Shown: one piece after another, positions 1 to 8,580 of the stretch
Layout: the number at the start of each line of letters is the position of its first letter
Position numbering within the stretch: position 1 is the stretch's first letter
Assembly (NCBI RefSeq): GCF_017876405.1
Contig: NZ_JAGINW010000001.1
Coordinates: forward strand, 4,787,203-4,851,202
Direction: 5' to 3'
Length of the DNA stretch: 64,000 nucleotides
DNA from: Kibdelosporangium banguiense
Lineage (GTDB): Bacteria; Actinomycetota; Actinomycetes; Mycobacteriales; Pseudonocardiaceae
The notes under the pieces: model-generated
What the model was told of the DNA's origin: nothing
Databases searched by the model: none
What the model saw: only the letters and a program-made list of their open reading frames with translations
Program-made: the position numbers and the translations under genes

Positions 1-1
1 C

Positions 2-1363
2 GGCTCGTTCCAGGCGGTGAAGCACCTGTGTGCGGGCATGTTGTGCCGGGTCGAGGAGGCACGCGCGGCGGCATGGGACGCGGCGAGGGCGGCGGACGAA
101 GCCCCGGACGAGCACCCGTTGGCCGCGGCGGTCGCAGGTGCGGTGGCGCTTGAATGCGCAGTACAGACGGCAAAAGACTGTATTCAGGTGCTTGGCGGTA
201 TCGGCTTCACATGGGAGCACGACGCGCACCTGTACCTCAGGCGTGCTCTGGCGCTCCGCGCGTTGTTCGGCGGAACGGCCAAGTGGCGCCGCCGAGTCGC
301 TGAGCTGGCGCTGCAGGGCGCGCGCAGGCAGGTACGCGCGGTGTTCGAAGCAGACAGTGAAACCCGTTCGCTCGTCGAGGAGATCGCGGCGCTGCCGCAG
401 GGTGAGCAGCGCGTCCGGCTGGCGGAAACCGGATTGCTCGCGCCCGAATGGCCCAAGCCCTATGGCCTGGACGCGAACGCCGAGCAGCAGCTGATGATCG
501 CCGACGAGCTCCGCCGGGTCGGCGTGAGACGGCCGGACCTGGTGATAGGCGCGTGGGCGGCGCCGACGATCCTCCGGCACGGCACGCCCGGGCAGCGCGA
601 CCGGTTCGTCTGGCCCACGCTGCGCGGCGAGATCGTCTGGTGCCAGCTCTTCAGTGAACCCGAAGCAGGCTCGGATCTGGCGTCGCTGCGGACCCGTGCG
701 GTTAGGCAGGACGGCGGCTACCGGTTGCAGGGCCAGAAGGTGTGGACCTCCCGGGCGGCCGAGGCGGACTGGGCGATCTGCCTGGCCCGCACCGACCCGG
801 ACGTGCCCAAACACAAAGGCATCACGTACTTCCTGGTGGACATGAGCACGCCCGGCATCGACATCCGCCCGCTGCGGGAGATCACCGGCGACGAGATGTT
901 CAACGAGGTCTTCCTGGACGATGTCTTCGTACCGGACGACTGCGTTGTCGGCGAGCTGGGCGAGGGCTGGAAGCTGGCGCGCACGACATTGGCCAACGAA
1001 CGCGTGGCCATGGGCGGCGGTTCGTCTTTCGGCTCGGAACTGGAGGACCTGCTCAAGATCGCTGCCGAGCGCGGCGCCGACCCGCAGCGGCTGGGTGAGC
1101 TGCTGGCGGGCGGCCTGGTGGTGTCCCTGATGGACCAGCTCGGCACCGATCCCAGCGTGCGCAAGCTGGTCGGCGTCCGGCAGCGTCAGGAGGTGGCCGA
1201 GGCCATGCTGGACGTCTACGGCGCGGACGGCGCGTTGGCCGACGTCGCCGCCGACGCGATTCATTCGTTCCTGCTCACCCGGTGCCTGAGCATCGCCGGC
1301 GGGACCAGTCAGATCCTGTTGACCCTGGCGGCGGAACGAGTCCTCGGCCTGCCGAGAACCTAG
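2..1363 (+). CDS. fadE34: FadE34-type fused acyl-CoA dehydrogenase, 5' truncated by window edge
   Basis: The reading frame is open from the first bases and begins inside a GSFQAVKH motif, the typical flavin/substrate segment of acyl-CoA dehydrogenases, so the true start lies upstream. The visible protein has the C-terminal end of one dehydrogenase unit (LGGIGFTWEHDAHLYLRRA), a linker, then a nearly complete second unit with FSEPEAGSDLASLRT, GQKVWTS and a C-terminal GGTSQI...AERVLGLP segment. Two tandem ACAD units in one chain are the layout of FadE34 (about 711 residues in Mycobacterium), an alpha-beta fusion that oxidises a steroid side-chain CoA thioester in the cytoplasm. It sits directly upstream of the fadE28-fadE29 genes, probably in one transcript; in M. 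tuberculosis fadE34 lies elsewhere. The exact substrate is inferred from family and context. Confidence 0.85.
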   Translation, partial: GSFQAVKHLCAGMLCRVEEARAAAWDAARAADEAPDEHPLAAAVAGAVALECAVQTAKDCIQVLGGIGFTWEHDAHLYLRRALALRALFGGTAKWRRRVAELALQGARRQVRAVFEADSETRSLVEEIAALPQGEQRVRLAETGLLAPEWPKPYGLDANAEQQLMIADELRRVGVRRPDLVIGAWAAPTILRHGTPGQRDRFVWPTLRGEIVWCQLFSEPEAGSDLASLRTRAVRQDGGYRLQGQKVWTSRAAEADWAICLARTDPDVPKHKGITYFLVDMSTPGIDIRPLREITGDEMFNEVFLDDVFVPDDCVVGELGEGWKLARTTLANERVAMGGGSSFGSELEDLLKIAAERGADPQRLGELLAGGLVVSLMDQLGTDPSVRKLVGVRQRQEVAEAMLDVYGADGALADVAADAIHSFLLTRCLSIAGGTSQILLTLAAERVLGLPRT

Positions 1364-1371
1364 GAGGTGGC

Positions 1372-2331
1372 GTGGACTTCAGCTTCGACGAAACGCAGCG
1401 CGAGATCGCCGACCTGACCGCCGCGGTCCTGCGCCGTGATCCTGATCAGGCGTGGAAAGCATTGGGACAAGCGGGATTGCTCACGTTGCCGATCCCCGAA
1501 CGGCTTGGCGGCGACGGACTCGGCGTGATCGAGACCTGTGCCGTGCTGGCCGAGGTCGGTCGCGCCGGAGTCGCCGTTCCCGCGCTGGCGACGCTCGCGC
1601 TCGGTGTCCTGCCGATAGTCCACATGGGAACGACTGAACAACAGGATCGCCTGCTGGCAGAGACATCCGTCCTTACCGCTGCACTGGACGGAATCGTGAC
1701 GGTCACTGACGGCTTGCTTTCCGGCACCAAAACCCATGTTCTGTATGCCGAGGAAGCGCGATGGATCCTGGTCGCGACCGAGTCCGGTGTTTTCATCGTG
1801 GATCCCGCCGATGTGAGCATGGTCCGGACATACTCGTCGAGCGGGACACCCGAATACACCCTCACCCTGTCGGATGCTCCAGGTGAACACCTCGGTGAGG
1901 TCGGCACATTGCGCGCGATTGCACTCGCCGGTGCGGTCGCGATCGGCGATGGACTGCTCTCCGGTGCATTGGCACTGACCTCGGAGCATGTTCGGAGCAG
2001 GGAGCAATTCGGTAAACCACTTGCCACATTCCAGGCGGTGTCCCAGCAGATCGCGGACGTCTACGTCGCCGCCCGAACACTGCATCTGGCAGCGTGGTCG
2101 GCCATCTGGCGGCTGAGCGTCGACCGTGATCCAGGACCTGCACTGGACGTGGCCGGATACTGGCTGGCCACCGAACTTCCGTTGGCCATGCACACATGTC
2201 ACCACCTGCATGGCGGGATCGGCGTGGACATCTCCTATCCGATGCACCGCTTCTACTCGCTGGGCAAGGACCTGGTGCGGTTCACCGGCGGTGCCGGGGA
2301 AAGGCTGGACCAGCTATGTTCGTTGATCTGA
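1372..2331 (+). CDS. fadE28: Acyl-CoA dehydrogenase, FadE28/ChsE1-like subunit
   Basis: This 319-residue acyl-CoA dehydrogenase starts at a GTG preceded by AGGAGG at 1362-1367; an in-frame extension to 1282 is rejected because it runs into the previous gene. It has the short form typical of FadE28 (about 339 residues), with VRSREQFGKPLATFQAVSQQIADVYV and LHGGIGVDISYPMHRFY near the C terminus. In Mycobacterium, ChsE1-ChsE2 (FadE28-FadE29) form an alpha2beta2 heterotetramer that dehydrogenates 3-oxo-4-pregnene-20-carboxyl-CoA in the final round of side-chain beta-oxidation. The next gene overlaps its end by 16 bases and encodes the partner. Function is assigned from subunit size and the igr gene order fadE28-fadE29-chsH2-chsH1-ltp2. 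Confidence 0.88.
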   Translation: MDFSFDETQREIADLTAAVLRRDPDQAWKALGQAGLLTLPIPERLGGDGLGVIETCAVLAEVGRAGVAVPALATLALGVLPIVHMGTTEQQDRLLAETSVLTAALDGIVTVTDGLLSGTKTHVLYAEEARWILVATESGVFIVDPADVSMVRTYSSSGTPEYTLTLSDAPGEHLGEVGTLRAIALAGAVAIGDGLLSGALALTSEHVRSREQFGKPLATFQAVSQQIADVYVAARTLHLAAWSAIWRLSVDRDPGPALDVAGYWLATELPLAMHTCHHLHGGIGVDISYPMHRFYSLGKDLVRFTGGAGERLDQLCSLI

Positions 2332-3428
2332 CCGAGGAGCAGCGTGCGCTGCAGGCCCGGCTGCGCGAGTACTTCGCGGACCTGCTGACCGCCGGGGAAC
2401 GCACCGAGATGATGACCGACCGGCACGGGGTGGCCTATCGGAACCTGGTGCGGCGCCTGGGTTCGGACGGCTGGTTCCAGGACATGAGCGAGGTCGACCG
2501 GCAGATCTTCATCAACGAGGCCTCACGCGCGGACATCCCGCTGCCGTACGTGACGCTGCAAACCGTCGGGCCGACCCTGAAAGCCTTCGGCTCGCAGGCA
2601 CAACGCGACTTCTTCCTGCCGAAGATCGTTTCCGGCGAGGTCCATTTCGCGATCGGTTACACCGAGCCCGAATCCGGGACCGACCTCGCCTCACTGCGCA
2701 CCACGGCGGTTCGCGACGGCGATAGCTACGTGATCAACGGCCAGAAGATCTTCACCACCGGTGCGCATGACGCCGACTACATCTGGCTGGCGTGCCGGAC
2801 GGACCCGGAAGCGCCCCGGCACAAGGGAATCTCCATCATCATTCTGGACACCTCGTTGCCCGGCTATTCCTGGACGCCGATCATCACCTGCGACGGCGCC
2901 CACCACGTGAACGCCACCTATTACAGTGATGTCCGCGTGCCCGCTGACATGCTTGTCGGTGAGGAGAACGGCGGCTGGCGGCTGATCACGACGCAGCTCA
3001 ACCACGAGCGGATCATGCTCGGCCCGGCCGGTCGCCTCACCGGTATGTACGAGCGCGTCCACGCATGGGCGGCTGCCCGGGACCTGCTCGGCAAACAGGA
3101 TGTCCGGCGCGCGTTGGCTGAAACCTACGCGTGCGCCGAAGTCAATTCATTGCTCAATGCTCAGATTGCATCGTCCGAATTGGATGTCGCGGACGCGTCC
3201 GCGACCAAGGTGTTCTCCGCCGATCGCACTCAGCGTATCGGCCGCCTGATGGAGGAGATCGTCGGCCGGTACGGCGACCCAGCGGATCCGGAGACCGCGG
3301 ATCTGACGCGCTGGCTTGACGTCCAGGCGAAACGCAACCTGGTCCTGACCTTCGGCGGTGGCGTGAACGAGATCCAACGCGAGCTGATCGCCACAGCCGG
3401 CCTCCGACTGCCCAGGGTGCCGCGATGA
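2316..3428 (+). CDS. fadE29: Acyl-CoA dehydrogenase, FadE29/ChsE2-like subunit
   Basis: The 370-residue product starts at ATG 2316 (MFVDLTEEQRALQARLREYF), inside the end of the preceding gene; an earlier GTG at 2196 would only add sequence overlapping fadE28. Core ACAD signatures are visible: YTEPESGTDLASLRT for FAD and substrate binding, GQKIFTTGAHDADY, and LTFGGGVNEIQRELIA at the C terminus. It is the long subunit expected to pair with the FadE28-like protein in the heterotetramer that introduces the C17(20) double bond of the pregnene carboxyl-CoA. It overlaps chsH2 by 4 bases (ATGA), so translation is probably coupled. Confidence 0.9.
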   Translation: MFVDLTEEQRALQARLREYFADLLTAGERTEMMTDRHGVAYRNLVRRLGSDGWFQDMSEVDRQIFINEASRADIPLPYVTLQTVGPTLKAFGSQAQRDFFLPKIVSGEVHFAIGYTEPESGTDLASLRTTAVRDGDSYVINGQKIFTTGAHDADYIWLACRTDPEAPRHKGISIIILDTSLPGYSWTPIITCDGAHHVNATYYSDVRVPADMLVGEENGGWRLITTQLNHERIMLGPAGRLTGMYERVHAWAAARDLLGKQDVRRALAETYACAEVNSLLNAQIASSELDVADASATKVFSADRTQRIGRLMEEIVGRYGDPADPETADLTRWLDVQAKRNLVLTFGGGVNEIQRELIATAGLRLPRVPR

Positions 3429-4291
3429 ACCCGATCGAAGCCGAGGCCGCCCGCCTCGCCGCGTTAGGTGAGAGCAAACCCCGCCTCGCCCGTGATCCCG
3501 TCAACGAACCGATGATCAACAACTGGGTCGAGGCCCTGGGCGACCGGAATCCGGCCTACCCCAAGTTCGCCCCACCCGCGATGGTCCAGGTCTGGACCAT
3601 GTACGGCCTCAACGGGGTCCGTGACGCCGACGACCCGCTCGGCGCCATGACATCAGTCCTGGACCAGGCCGGTTTCACCTCGGTCGTCGCTACCAACTGC
3701 GAACAGACCTACCACCGCTACCTGCGTCCGGGTGAACAGCTGTCGGTGACCACCCGACTGTCCGATGTCGTTGGCCCGAAGCGGACAGCGCTGGGTGAAG
3801 GCTGGTTCGTCACAACCATCAGCACGTGGTACGTGGACGAAGAGCCCGTGGCCGAGATGATGTTCCGGATCTTGAAGTTCCGCCCACCGGCGGCGACGGG
3901 TGCGGTGATCCGCCCGCTGATGAACCAGGACACGGAGTTCTTCTGGGAAGGCACTTCGCAACGCGAGCTCCGGATCCAGAAGTGCCCAGCCTGCTCGCAA
4001 CTGCGGCACCCGCCCGGACCGTTCTGCCCATCGTGCGGCGACTCGAATCCGTCGTATGTCCTGTCTTCTGGCCGCGGCACAGTCTTCAGCTATGTCGTGC
4101 ACCACCACCCACCCGTGCCGGGAAAGAAGCTGCCCATAGTGATAGCCCTTGTCGAACTGGAGGAAGGCGTCCGAATGCTCGGCGAACTCCAAGGTTCAGA
4201 CCCGGAATCAGTCCACATCGGTCAGTCCGTCACAGTCGACTGGTCCCGTGTGGACGGCGAGCTGACGATCCCGGTCTGGCGGGCGACATGA
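3425..4291 (+). CDS. chsH2: ChsH2-like MaoC hydratase with C-terminal DUF35 zinc-ribbon/OB domain
   Basis: The 288-residue protein has an N-terminal hot-dog (MaoC-like) part, roughly residues 1-170, and a C-terminal DUF35 part with a four-cysteine zinc ribbon at C187, C190, C201 and C204 (CPAC...CPSC), followed by an OB-fold segment. This is the architecture of Rv3542c/ChsH2. With ChsH1 it hydrates the 17(20)-ene acyl-CoA, and its DUF35 domain binds Ltp2 to form the active retro-aldolase. It starts with ATGA overlapping fadE29 and ends overlapping chsH1 by 4 bases. Presence of the DUF35 half and of ltp2 nearby makes the assignment firm. Confidence 0.92.
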   Translation: MNPIEAEAARLAALGESKPRLARDPVNEPMINNWVEALGDRNPAYPKFAPPAMVQVWTMYGLNGVRDADDPLGAMTSVLDQAGFTSVVATNCEQTYHRYLRPGEQLSVTTRLSDVVGPKRTALGEGWFVTTISTWYVDEEPVAEMMFRILKFRPPAATGAVIRPLMNQDTEFFWEGTSQRELRIQKCPACSQLRHPPGPFCPSCGDSNPSYVLSSGRGTVFSYVVHHHPPVPGKKLPIVIALVELEEGVRMLGELQGSDPESVHIGQSVTVDWSRVDGELTIPVWRAT

Positions 4292-4656
4292 CGCAGCTTC
4301 CCGAACTCACCATCGAGACCACGACGACTTTCGTGGTCAGCACCGCCCTGGCGACGCGCGACTTCCAGGATGTCCACCACGACCGCGAAGCCGCGATAGC
4401 CCGTGGCTCGAAGGACATCTTCCTCAACATCCTGACGACAACAGGACTGGTCCAGCGCTTCGTCACGGACTGGGCGGGGCCGGAAGCCCTGGTCCGCAGT
4501 GTCTCCATCAAACTCGGTGTCCCCTGTTACGCGGGCGACACGCTCACGTTCACAGGCACCGCGAAACCGGACGGCAACGACACAGTGGTCGACGTGGTGG
4601 GCCGCTGCTCCCTGGGCGACCACGTAACAGGAACAGTCCGGGTGACCCAGCCATGA
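4288..4656 (+). CDS. chsH1: ChsH1-like MaoC-family hydratase subunit
   Basis: A 122-residue single hot-dog protein starting at ATG 4288, overlapping the chsH2 stop by 4 bases. It contains the MaoC hydratase signature TRDFQDVHHDREAAIARGSKDIFLN, in which the Asp/His pair acts on the enoyl-CoA. Size and position match Rv3541c/ChsH1 (129 residues), which forms an alpha2beta2 enoyl-CoA hydratase with ChsH2. In-frame sequence upstream to 3826 lies wholly inside chsH2 and is not part of the gene. The product is the 17-hydroxy acyl-CoA that Ltp2 then cleaves. Confidence 0.92.
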   Translation: MTQLPELTIETTTTFVVSTALATRDFQDVHHDREAAIARGSKDIFLNILTTTGLVQRFVTDWAGPEALVRSVSIKLGVPCYAGDTLTFTGTAKPDGNDTVVDVVGRCSLGDHVTGTVRVTQP

Positions 4657-4794
4657 CAAGCTCGATCACCAGCGCCCCTACAACTTCAAGAAAAATGCCC
4701 CCACCCTCTCCGGGGGGACGGCCCCTGGCCAGTCTATCGGGTGGCGGAGCTGGGCGGGCGGGGTTGGCGCTGGTTGTGGATAGAGGGGGTTGCT
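4657..4794 (+). other. Unusual 138-bp spacer inside the igr-type operon
   Basis: chsH1 and ltp2 usually abut, but here 138 bases separate them. The segment contains short C-run and G-run blocks around 4694-4725 that could fold weakly. It also carries an AGAGGGGG stretch at 4782-4789 that serves as ribosome binding site for ltp2. No open frame of note and no KstR-type box were seen. It may hold a secondary promoter or attenuating structure; this is not shown by sequence alone. Confidence 0.4.
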
Positions 4795-5958
4795 GTGGAT
4801 AACTTGTCGGGGAAGGCCGCGATCGCGGGGATCGGGGCTACCGAGTTCAGTAAGATGTCCGGCCGCACCGAGCTGAAGCTGGCGGTCGAGGCGGTCAGGG
4901 CTGCCTTGGCGGACGCGGGTCTGGAGCCGTCTGATGTGGACGGGTTGGTTACGTTCACGATGGACAGCAATTCCGAGATTGCCGTTGCCAGGGAGCTGGG
5001 GATTCCGCAGCTGAGTTTTTTCAGCCGGATCAACTTCGGCGGGGGAGCGGCCTGCGCGACTGTGCAGCAGGCGGCGATGGCGGTGGCGACGGGCGTTGCG
5101 AATGTCGTGGTCTGCTATCGCGCGTTCAATGAGCGATCGGGGCATCGGTTCGGCAGGGTGTCGACGGCCGCGGCTTCGGCGCCGACATCGAATGGGATCG
5201 ACGCGTCGTGGTCCTATCCGATGGGGTTGGGGACGCCGGCCGCCGATGTCGCGATGTTCGCACGGCGTTATCAGCATGTGTACGGGGCGACGTCCGAGGA
5301 TTTCGGGCGGGTCGCGGTTGCCGACCGGCGGCATGCCGCGGTGAACCCGGACGCGTGGTTTTATCAGAAGCCGATCACGTTGGCCGATCATCAGGCGTCA
5401 CGCTGGGTGGTTGAACCTTTGCACCTGCTGGACTGCTGTCAGGAAAGTGACGGCGGTGTCGCGATTGTGGTCACCAGTGCCGAGCGGGCCAGGGATCTGC
5501 CGCAGAAGCCCGCGGTCATCGCCGCGGCCGCGCAGGGCAGCGGTCAGGATCAATTCGTGATGACGTCCTACTACCGTGACGACCTGCTGGGGCTGCCGGA
5601 AATGCGGGTGGTCGGCGACCAGCTCTGGGCGCAGTCCGGGCTCGGCCCGCAGGACATCGGCACGGCCGTTCTCTATGATCATTTCACGCCGTTCGTCCTC
5701 GTTCAGTTGGAGGAACTCGGTTTCTGCGGTCCTGGTGAGGCGCGGCACTTCATTGCCGACGGTGCTATCGAAATCGGTGGTGCGCTGCCCATCAACACGC
5801 ACGGTGGTCAGTTAGGCGAGGCGTACATCCACGGGATGAATGGGATCGCCGAGGCGGTGCGGCAGATTCGAGGCACGTCGGTCAATCAGGTCGGCGGCCC
5901 GGTCCTTGTCACTGCGGGTACCGGAGTGCCCACCAGCGGTCTCATAGTCACGGGGTGA
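4795..5958 (+). CDS. ltp2: Ltp2-like steroid side-chain retro-aldolase (thiolase fold)
   Basis: The 387-residue product is a thiolase-superfamily lipid-transfer-protein-like enzyme (KAAIAGIGATEFSKMSGRTELKLAVEAVRAAL...). I chose GTG 4795, six bases after an AGAGGGGG ribosome site, over GTG 4741, whose extra residues are Trp/Gly-rich and not family-like. Ltp2 with the DUF35 domain of ChsH2 cleaves 17-hydroxy-3-oxo-4-pregnene-20-carboxyl-CoA to androst-4-ene-3,17-dione and propionyl-CoA, ending side-chain degradation. It lacks the CxG thiolase nucleophile context and has the SYYRDDLL and GEAYIHGMNG segments seen in SCP-x/Ltp proteins. It is the last gene of the igr-like operon. Confidence 0.9.
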   Translation: MDNLSGKAAIAGIGATEFSKMSGRTELKLAVEAVRAALADAGLEPSDVDGLVTFTMDSNSEIAVARELGIPQLSFFSRINFGGGAACATVQQAAMAVATGVANVVVCYRAFNERSGHRFGRVSTAAASAPTSNGIDASWSYPMGLGTPAADVAMFARRYQHVYGATSEDFGRVAVADRRHAAVNPDAWFYQKPITLADHQASRWVVEPLHLLDCCQESDGGVAIVVTSAERARDLPQKPAVIAAAAQGSGQDQFVMTSYYRDDLLGLPEMRVVGDQLWAQSGLGPQDIGTAVLYDHFTPFVLVQLEELGFCGPGEARHFIADGAIEIGGALPINTHGGQLGEAYIHGMNGIAEAVRQIRGTSVNQVGGPVLVTAGTGVPTSGLIVTG

Positions 5959-5973
5959 TCAACCGGCTAGAGT
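5945..5973 (+). promoter_or_regulatory. Probable leaderless promoter of the L,D-transpeptidase gene
   Basis: TAGTCA (5945-5950) and TAGAGT (5968-5973) are spaced 17 bases apart, and the GTG start follows six bases after the second hexamer. No ribosome binding site is visible. This TANNNT-N6-start layout is typical of leaderless mRNAs in actinobacteria. Confidence 0.45.
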
Positions 5974-5979
5974 GACGCG

Positions 5980-6744
5980 GTGCGTCGTATCGCCCTGCCA
6001 ATCGCGCTCGCCTTAGCCGTCTGCGGTTTAGCGACAACCTCGGCCCTCGCGCCGACTTTGCAAACCCCTCCGCAGACACTTCAGCAATCCATGGATGAGC
6101 ACGAAATGCAGCTGATGGCAGCCGTCACCACCCCGCCCAAGACCGCTCAACCACCCCGCCGGGGCGTGCTGCTCCCGGCCGACGGTGTGATCAACCAGAT
6201 GATCACGGTCTCGGCCCCGGCGCCGACAGCGACGACCGCGAAATTGTCGGCCTGGACGCGGGACGGCGACTCCTGGCGCAAGGACATCGGCCCGATTACC
6301 GCGTATGTCGGCTCGGACGGTGTCGGTGAGGCACGCGAAGGAATTGCCCGCACGCCCGCCGGTGTTTTCAAGCTGACCGAGGCGTTCGGTATCGCCGACA
6401 ACAACGGGACCAAGCTGCCGTACTTCAAGGTGGACGATTCCGACTGGTGGGTCAGCGACGTCAACTCACCTGAATACAACAAGCATTTCCGTTGTCCCCC
6501 AGGCAAATGCCCCTTCAATGAGCGCGCGGGCGAGCGGCTCATCACCGCGGGTGAGGTCTACAAGCACGCAGTGGTGATCGACTACAACCGCAACCCGGTC
6601 AAGCCGGGCGCGGGTTCGGCGTTCTTCCTGCATGTCTCGGAAAACAAGCCCACGGCCGGATGTGTGTCGATTCCGTCCGACAAGCTCGACGAGATCATGC
6701 GCTGGCTGGACCCGGCGAAGAATCCGGCGATCAACATAGGGTGA
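5980..6744 (+). CDS. Secreted L,D-transpeptidase (YkuD family)
   Basis: A 254-residue protein with an N-terminal signal peptide (MRRIALPIALALAVCGLATTSALA) and a C-terminal YkuD-like catalytic motif, FFLHVSENKPTAGCVSIP, where His and the Cys of SxGC-type TAGC are the expected catalytic residues. Such enzymes cross-link peptidoglycan stem peptides or act on related cell-wall substrates outside the membrane. It stands just after ltp2, converging on chsH3, and appears to have its own leaderless promoter rather than being part of the steroid operon. No LysM, Ig-like or lipobox segment was seen. The family is clear; a role in steroid growth is not indicated by sequence. Confidence 0.8.
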   Translation: MRRIALPIALALAVCGLATTSALAPTLQTPPQTLQQSMDEHEMQLMAAVTTPPKTAQPPRRGVLLPADGVINQMITVSAPAPTATTAKLSAWTRDGDSWRKDIGPITAYVGSDGVGEAREGIARTPAGVFKLTEAFGIADNNGTKLPYFKVDDSDWWVSDVNSPEYNKHFRCPPGKCPFNERAGERLITAGEVYKHAVVIDYNRNPVKPGAGSAFFLHVSENKPTAGCVSIPSDKLDEIMRWLDPAKNPAINIG

Positions 6745-7582
6745 CCACGGTGTCCGAAAGGACTGCCCGGTCGTCGACAGTCGTCGTGACCAGCAGGCGC
6801 TTGTCCTCCTGCCACACGTTGGTGCGAAGTGTTTCACCCGGATACACCACGCCGGTGAATCGCGTCGAATAGCCGGCGACCAGGCTCACGTCACCCTCCA
6901 GCACACCGTCGATCACCGTTTTGCACACGATTCCGTACGTGCACAACCCATGCAGAATCGGCCGGGGAAACCCCGCCGCCGAAGCGAATGCCGGATCGGA
7001 ATGCAGCGGATTGCGGTCGCCGCACAATCGGTAGAGCAAGGCCTGCTGCGGAAGCGTCGGTGTGTCGAGCACGAAATCAGGCGCACGGTCAGGCAATTCC
7101 ACCGAGGTCGAAGGCCCGCGCGAACCCCCGAAACCGCCCTCGCCTCGGGCGAAAATACTGGATCTTGTGGTGTACAACGCCTCGCCGGACGAATCGACCG
7201 CCGTGGACTCCTGCACGATGACAGCCGCTTTGCCCTTGTCGAACACGTCGGAAATCCGGGCCCGGGCGGTCACTGTCGCCGACACCGGCAGTGGCCGGTG
7301 CACGGTGATCTCCTGCTGGCCGTGCAGCACACGTGCCAGGTCGATTTCCACCCCTGGAAAGGACACCACGGGCGGCTTGGTCTGCCGCAGGTTCGCCGCG
7401 ATCACACCGAAAGCCGGCAGTACCTGAAGGTCCTGCTCGGTCGCGTAACGCAGTTCCAGCGGCGACATCGGATCGGCGCCCGCACCCAGCGCGAGGTGGT
7501 AGAGCAGCACGTCGGACGATGTCCACGAGAACGTGGTCTCGCCCAGCGAGGCACCAACGGCGACCGCGGGATCGATCGGCAT
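6731..7582 (-). CDS. chsH3: ChsH3-like double hot-dog enoyl-CoA hydratase
   Basis: The 283-residue protein has two hot-dog repeats of the MFE-2/MaoC hydratase type. The C-terminal one contains YRLCGDRNPLHSDPAFASAAGFPRPILHGLCTYG, the R-hydratase signature with catalytic Asp and His. It matches Rv3538/ChsH3 in size and neighbourhood; in Mycobacterium that enzyme hydrates the enoyl-CoA in a side-chain beta-oxidation cycle. It is the last gene of the - strand operon kstD-kshA-orf-kshB-chsH3, starting 8 bases after the kshB stop. Its 3' end overlaps the convergent L,D-transpeptidase gene by 14 bases. Confidence 0.88.
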   Translation of the reverse strand: MPIDPAVAVGASLGETTFSWTSSDVLLYHLALGAGADPMSPLELRYATEQDLQVLPAFGVIAANLRQTKPPVVSFPGVEIDLARVLHGQQEITVHRPLPVSATVTARARISDVFDKGKAAVIVQESTAVDSSGEALYTTRSSIFARGEGGFGGSRGPSTSVELPDRAPDFVLDTPTLPQQALLYRLCGDRNPLHSDPAFASAAGFPRPILHGLCTYGIVCKTVIDGVLEGDVSLVAGYSTRFTGVVYPGETLRTNVWQEDKRLLVTTTVDDRAVLSDTVVTLC

Positions 7583-7590
7583 GCGACTCC

Positions 7591-8580
7591 TCAGGTGTAC
7601 GTGATCTTGACCGTGTCGGTGACCGGCAGTGACTGGCAGGCGAGCACGATGCCGTCGTCGAGGTCCTCCTGGTCAAGGATCTCGTTCTGCAACATCTTCA
7701 CCTCGCCCTGCTCGATCCGGCACGCGCAGGCACTGCACGCGCCTTCCCGGCACGAGTACGGTGCGGCCAGGCCCTTCTCGAGCAAAAGGTCGAGCAGCTT
7801 CTTGTGCCGCGGCCACTCAAACGTGTGCTGCTCGCCGTCCAGGTCCACTTCGACCGTGACCTCGTCGCCGTCCGACGGCAACTCCTCGACGGTCTCCTCG
7901 AAAGGATTGCCGGACAAGGAGATGAACCGCTCGACATGAATGCGGTCACGCGGCACGCCAAGCGACTTCAAGGCCTGCGAAGCCACTTCCATGAACGGCG
8001 CCGGTCCGCACAGGAAAGCCTGGAAACCCGTGAACGGCTTCAAAGTGGTGAAATGCCGTGCGGTAGGCAAGCCCTGCAACGACTCCAGCCAGTGGATCAC
8101 CAGCAACCGGTCCGGATACTCGTCTGCCAGCTGCCGCAGCGCCGACGCGAAGATCACCGAGGACTCGTCCCGGTTGGCGTACACCAGCACGATCCGGCCG
8201 CTGCCGCGCGCCAAAGCGGACTTGATGATCGAGATGACCGGGGTGATGCCACTGCCGCCCGCGAACAGCAGCAGGTTGTCGTCCAACGACCGCGGAGTGA
8301 AGATTCCGGCCGGTGGCAGGACATCCAGCACAGTCCCCGGCCGTACGTTGTCACAGATCCACGCCGAGCCGTAGCCGTCCGGAATGCGTTTGACCGTCAC
8401 TTGTGGACGGCTGTCGACATCAGGTGAACTCGACAGCGAATAGCACCGTGCGACCGGGCCGCAGCGCAATGTCAGGAACTGTCCGGGCCGGTAGTCGAAG
8501 GAGGTGTCTAACACGACCGAGACCGCGTCGGCGGTCTCCTGGATCATGTCCGCCACGGTGACCTGCTGGTATTCAGCCAT
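7591..8580 (-). CDS. kshB: KshB, reductase of 3-ketosteroid 9alpha-hydroxylase
   Basis: The 329-residue protein has the ferredoxin-NAD reductase layout: FAD domain with RCYSLSSSPD, NAD-binding domain with LLFAGGSGITPVISIIK, and a C-terminal plant-type [2Fe-2S] domain with CREGACSACACRIEQG and a distal Cys (LACQSL). It passes electrons from NADH to the Rieske centre of KshA. Start ATG 8580 (MAEYQQVTVADMIQETADAVS) is chosen over an upstream codon because it fits family N termini. The small gene upstream overlaps its start by 8 bases. The same fold occurs in other Rieske oxygenase reductases, but linkage to kshA makes KshB most likely. Confidence 0.92.
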   Translation of the reverse strand: MAEYQQVTVADMIQETADAVSVVLDTSFDYRPGQFLTLRCGPVARCYSLSSSPDVDSRPQVTVKRIPDGYGSAWICDNVRPGTVLDVLPPAGIFTPRSLDDNLLLFAGGSGITPVISIIKSALARGSGRIVLVYANRDESSVIFASALRQLADEYPDRLLVIHWLESLQGLPTARHFTTLKPFTGFQAFLCGPAPFMEVASQALKSLGVPRDRIHVERFISLSGNPFEETVEELPSDGDEVTVEVDLDGEQHTFEWPRHKKLLDLLLEKGLAAPYSCREGACSACACRIEQGEVKMLQNEILDQEDLDDGIVLACQSLPVTDTVKITYT

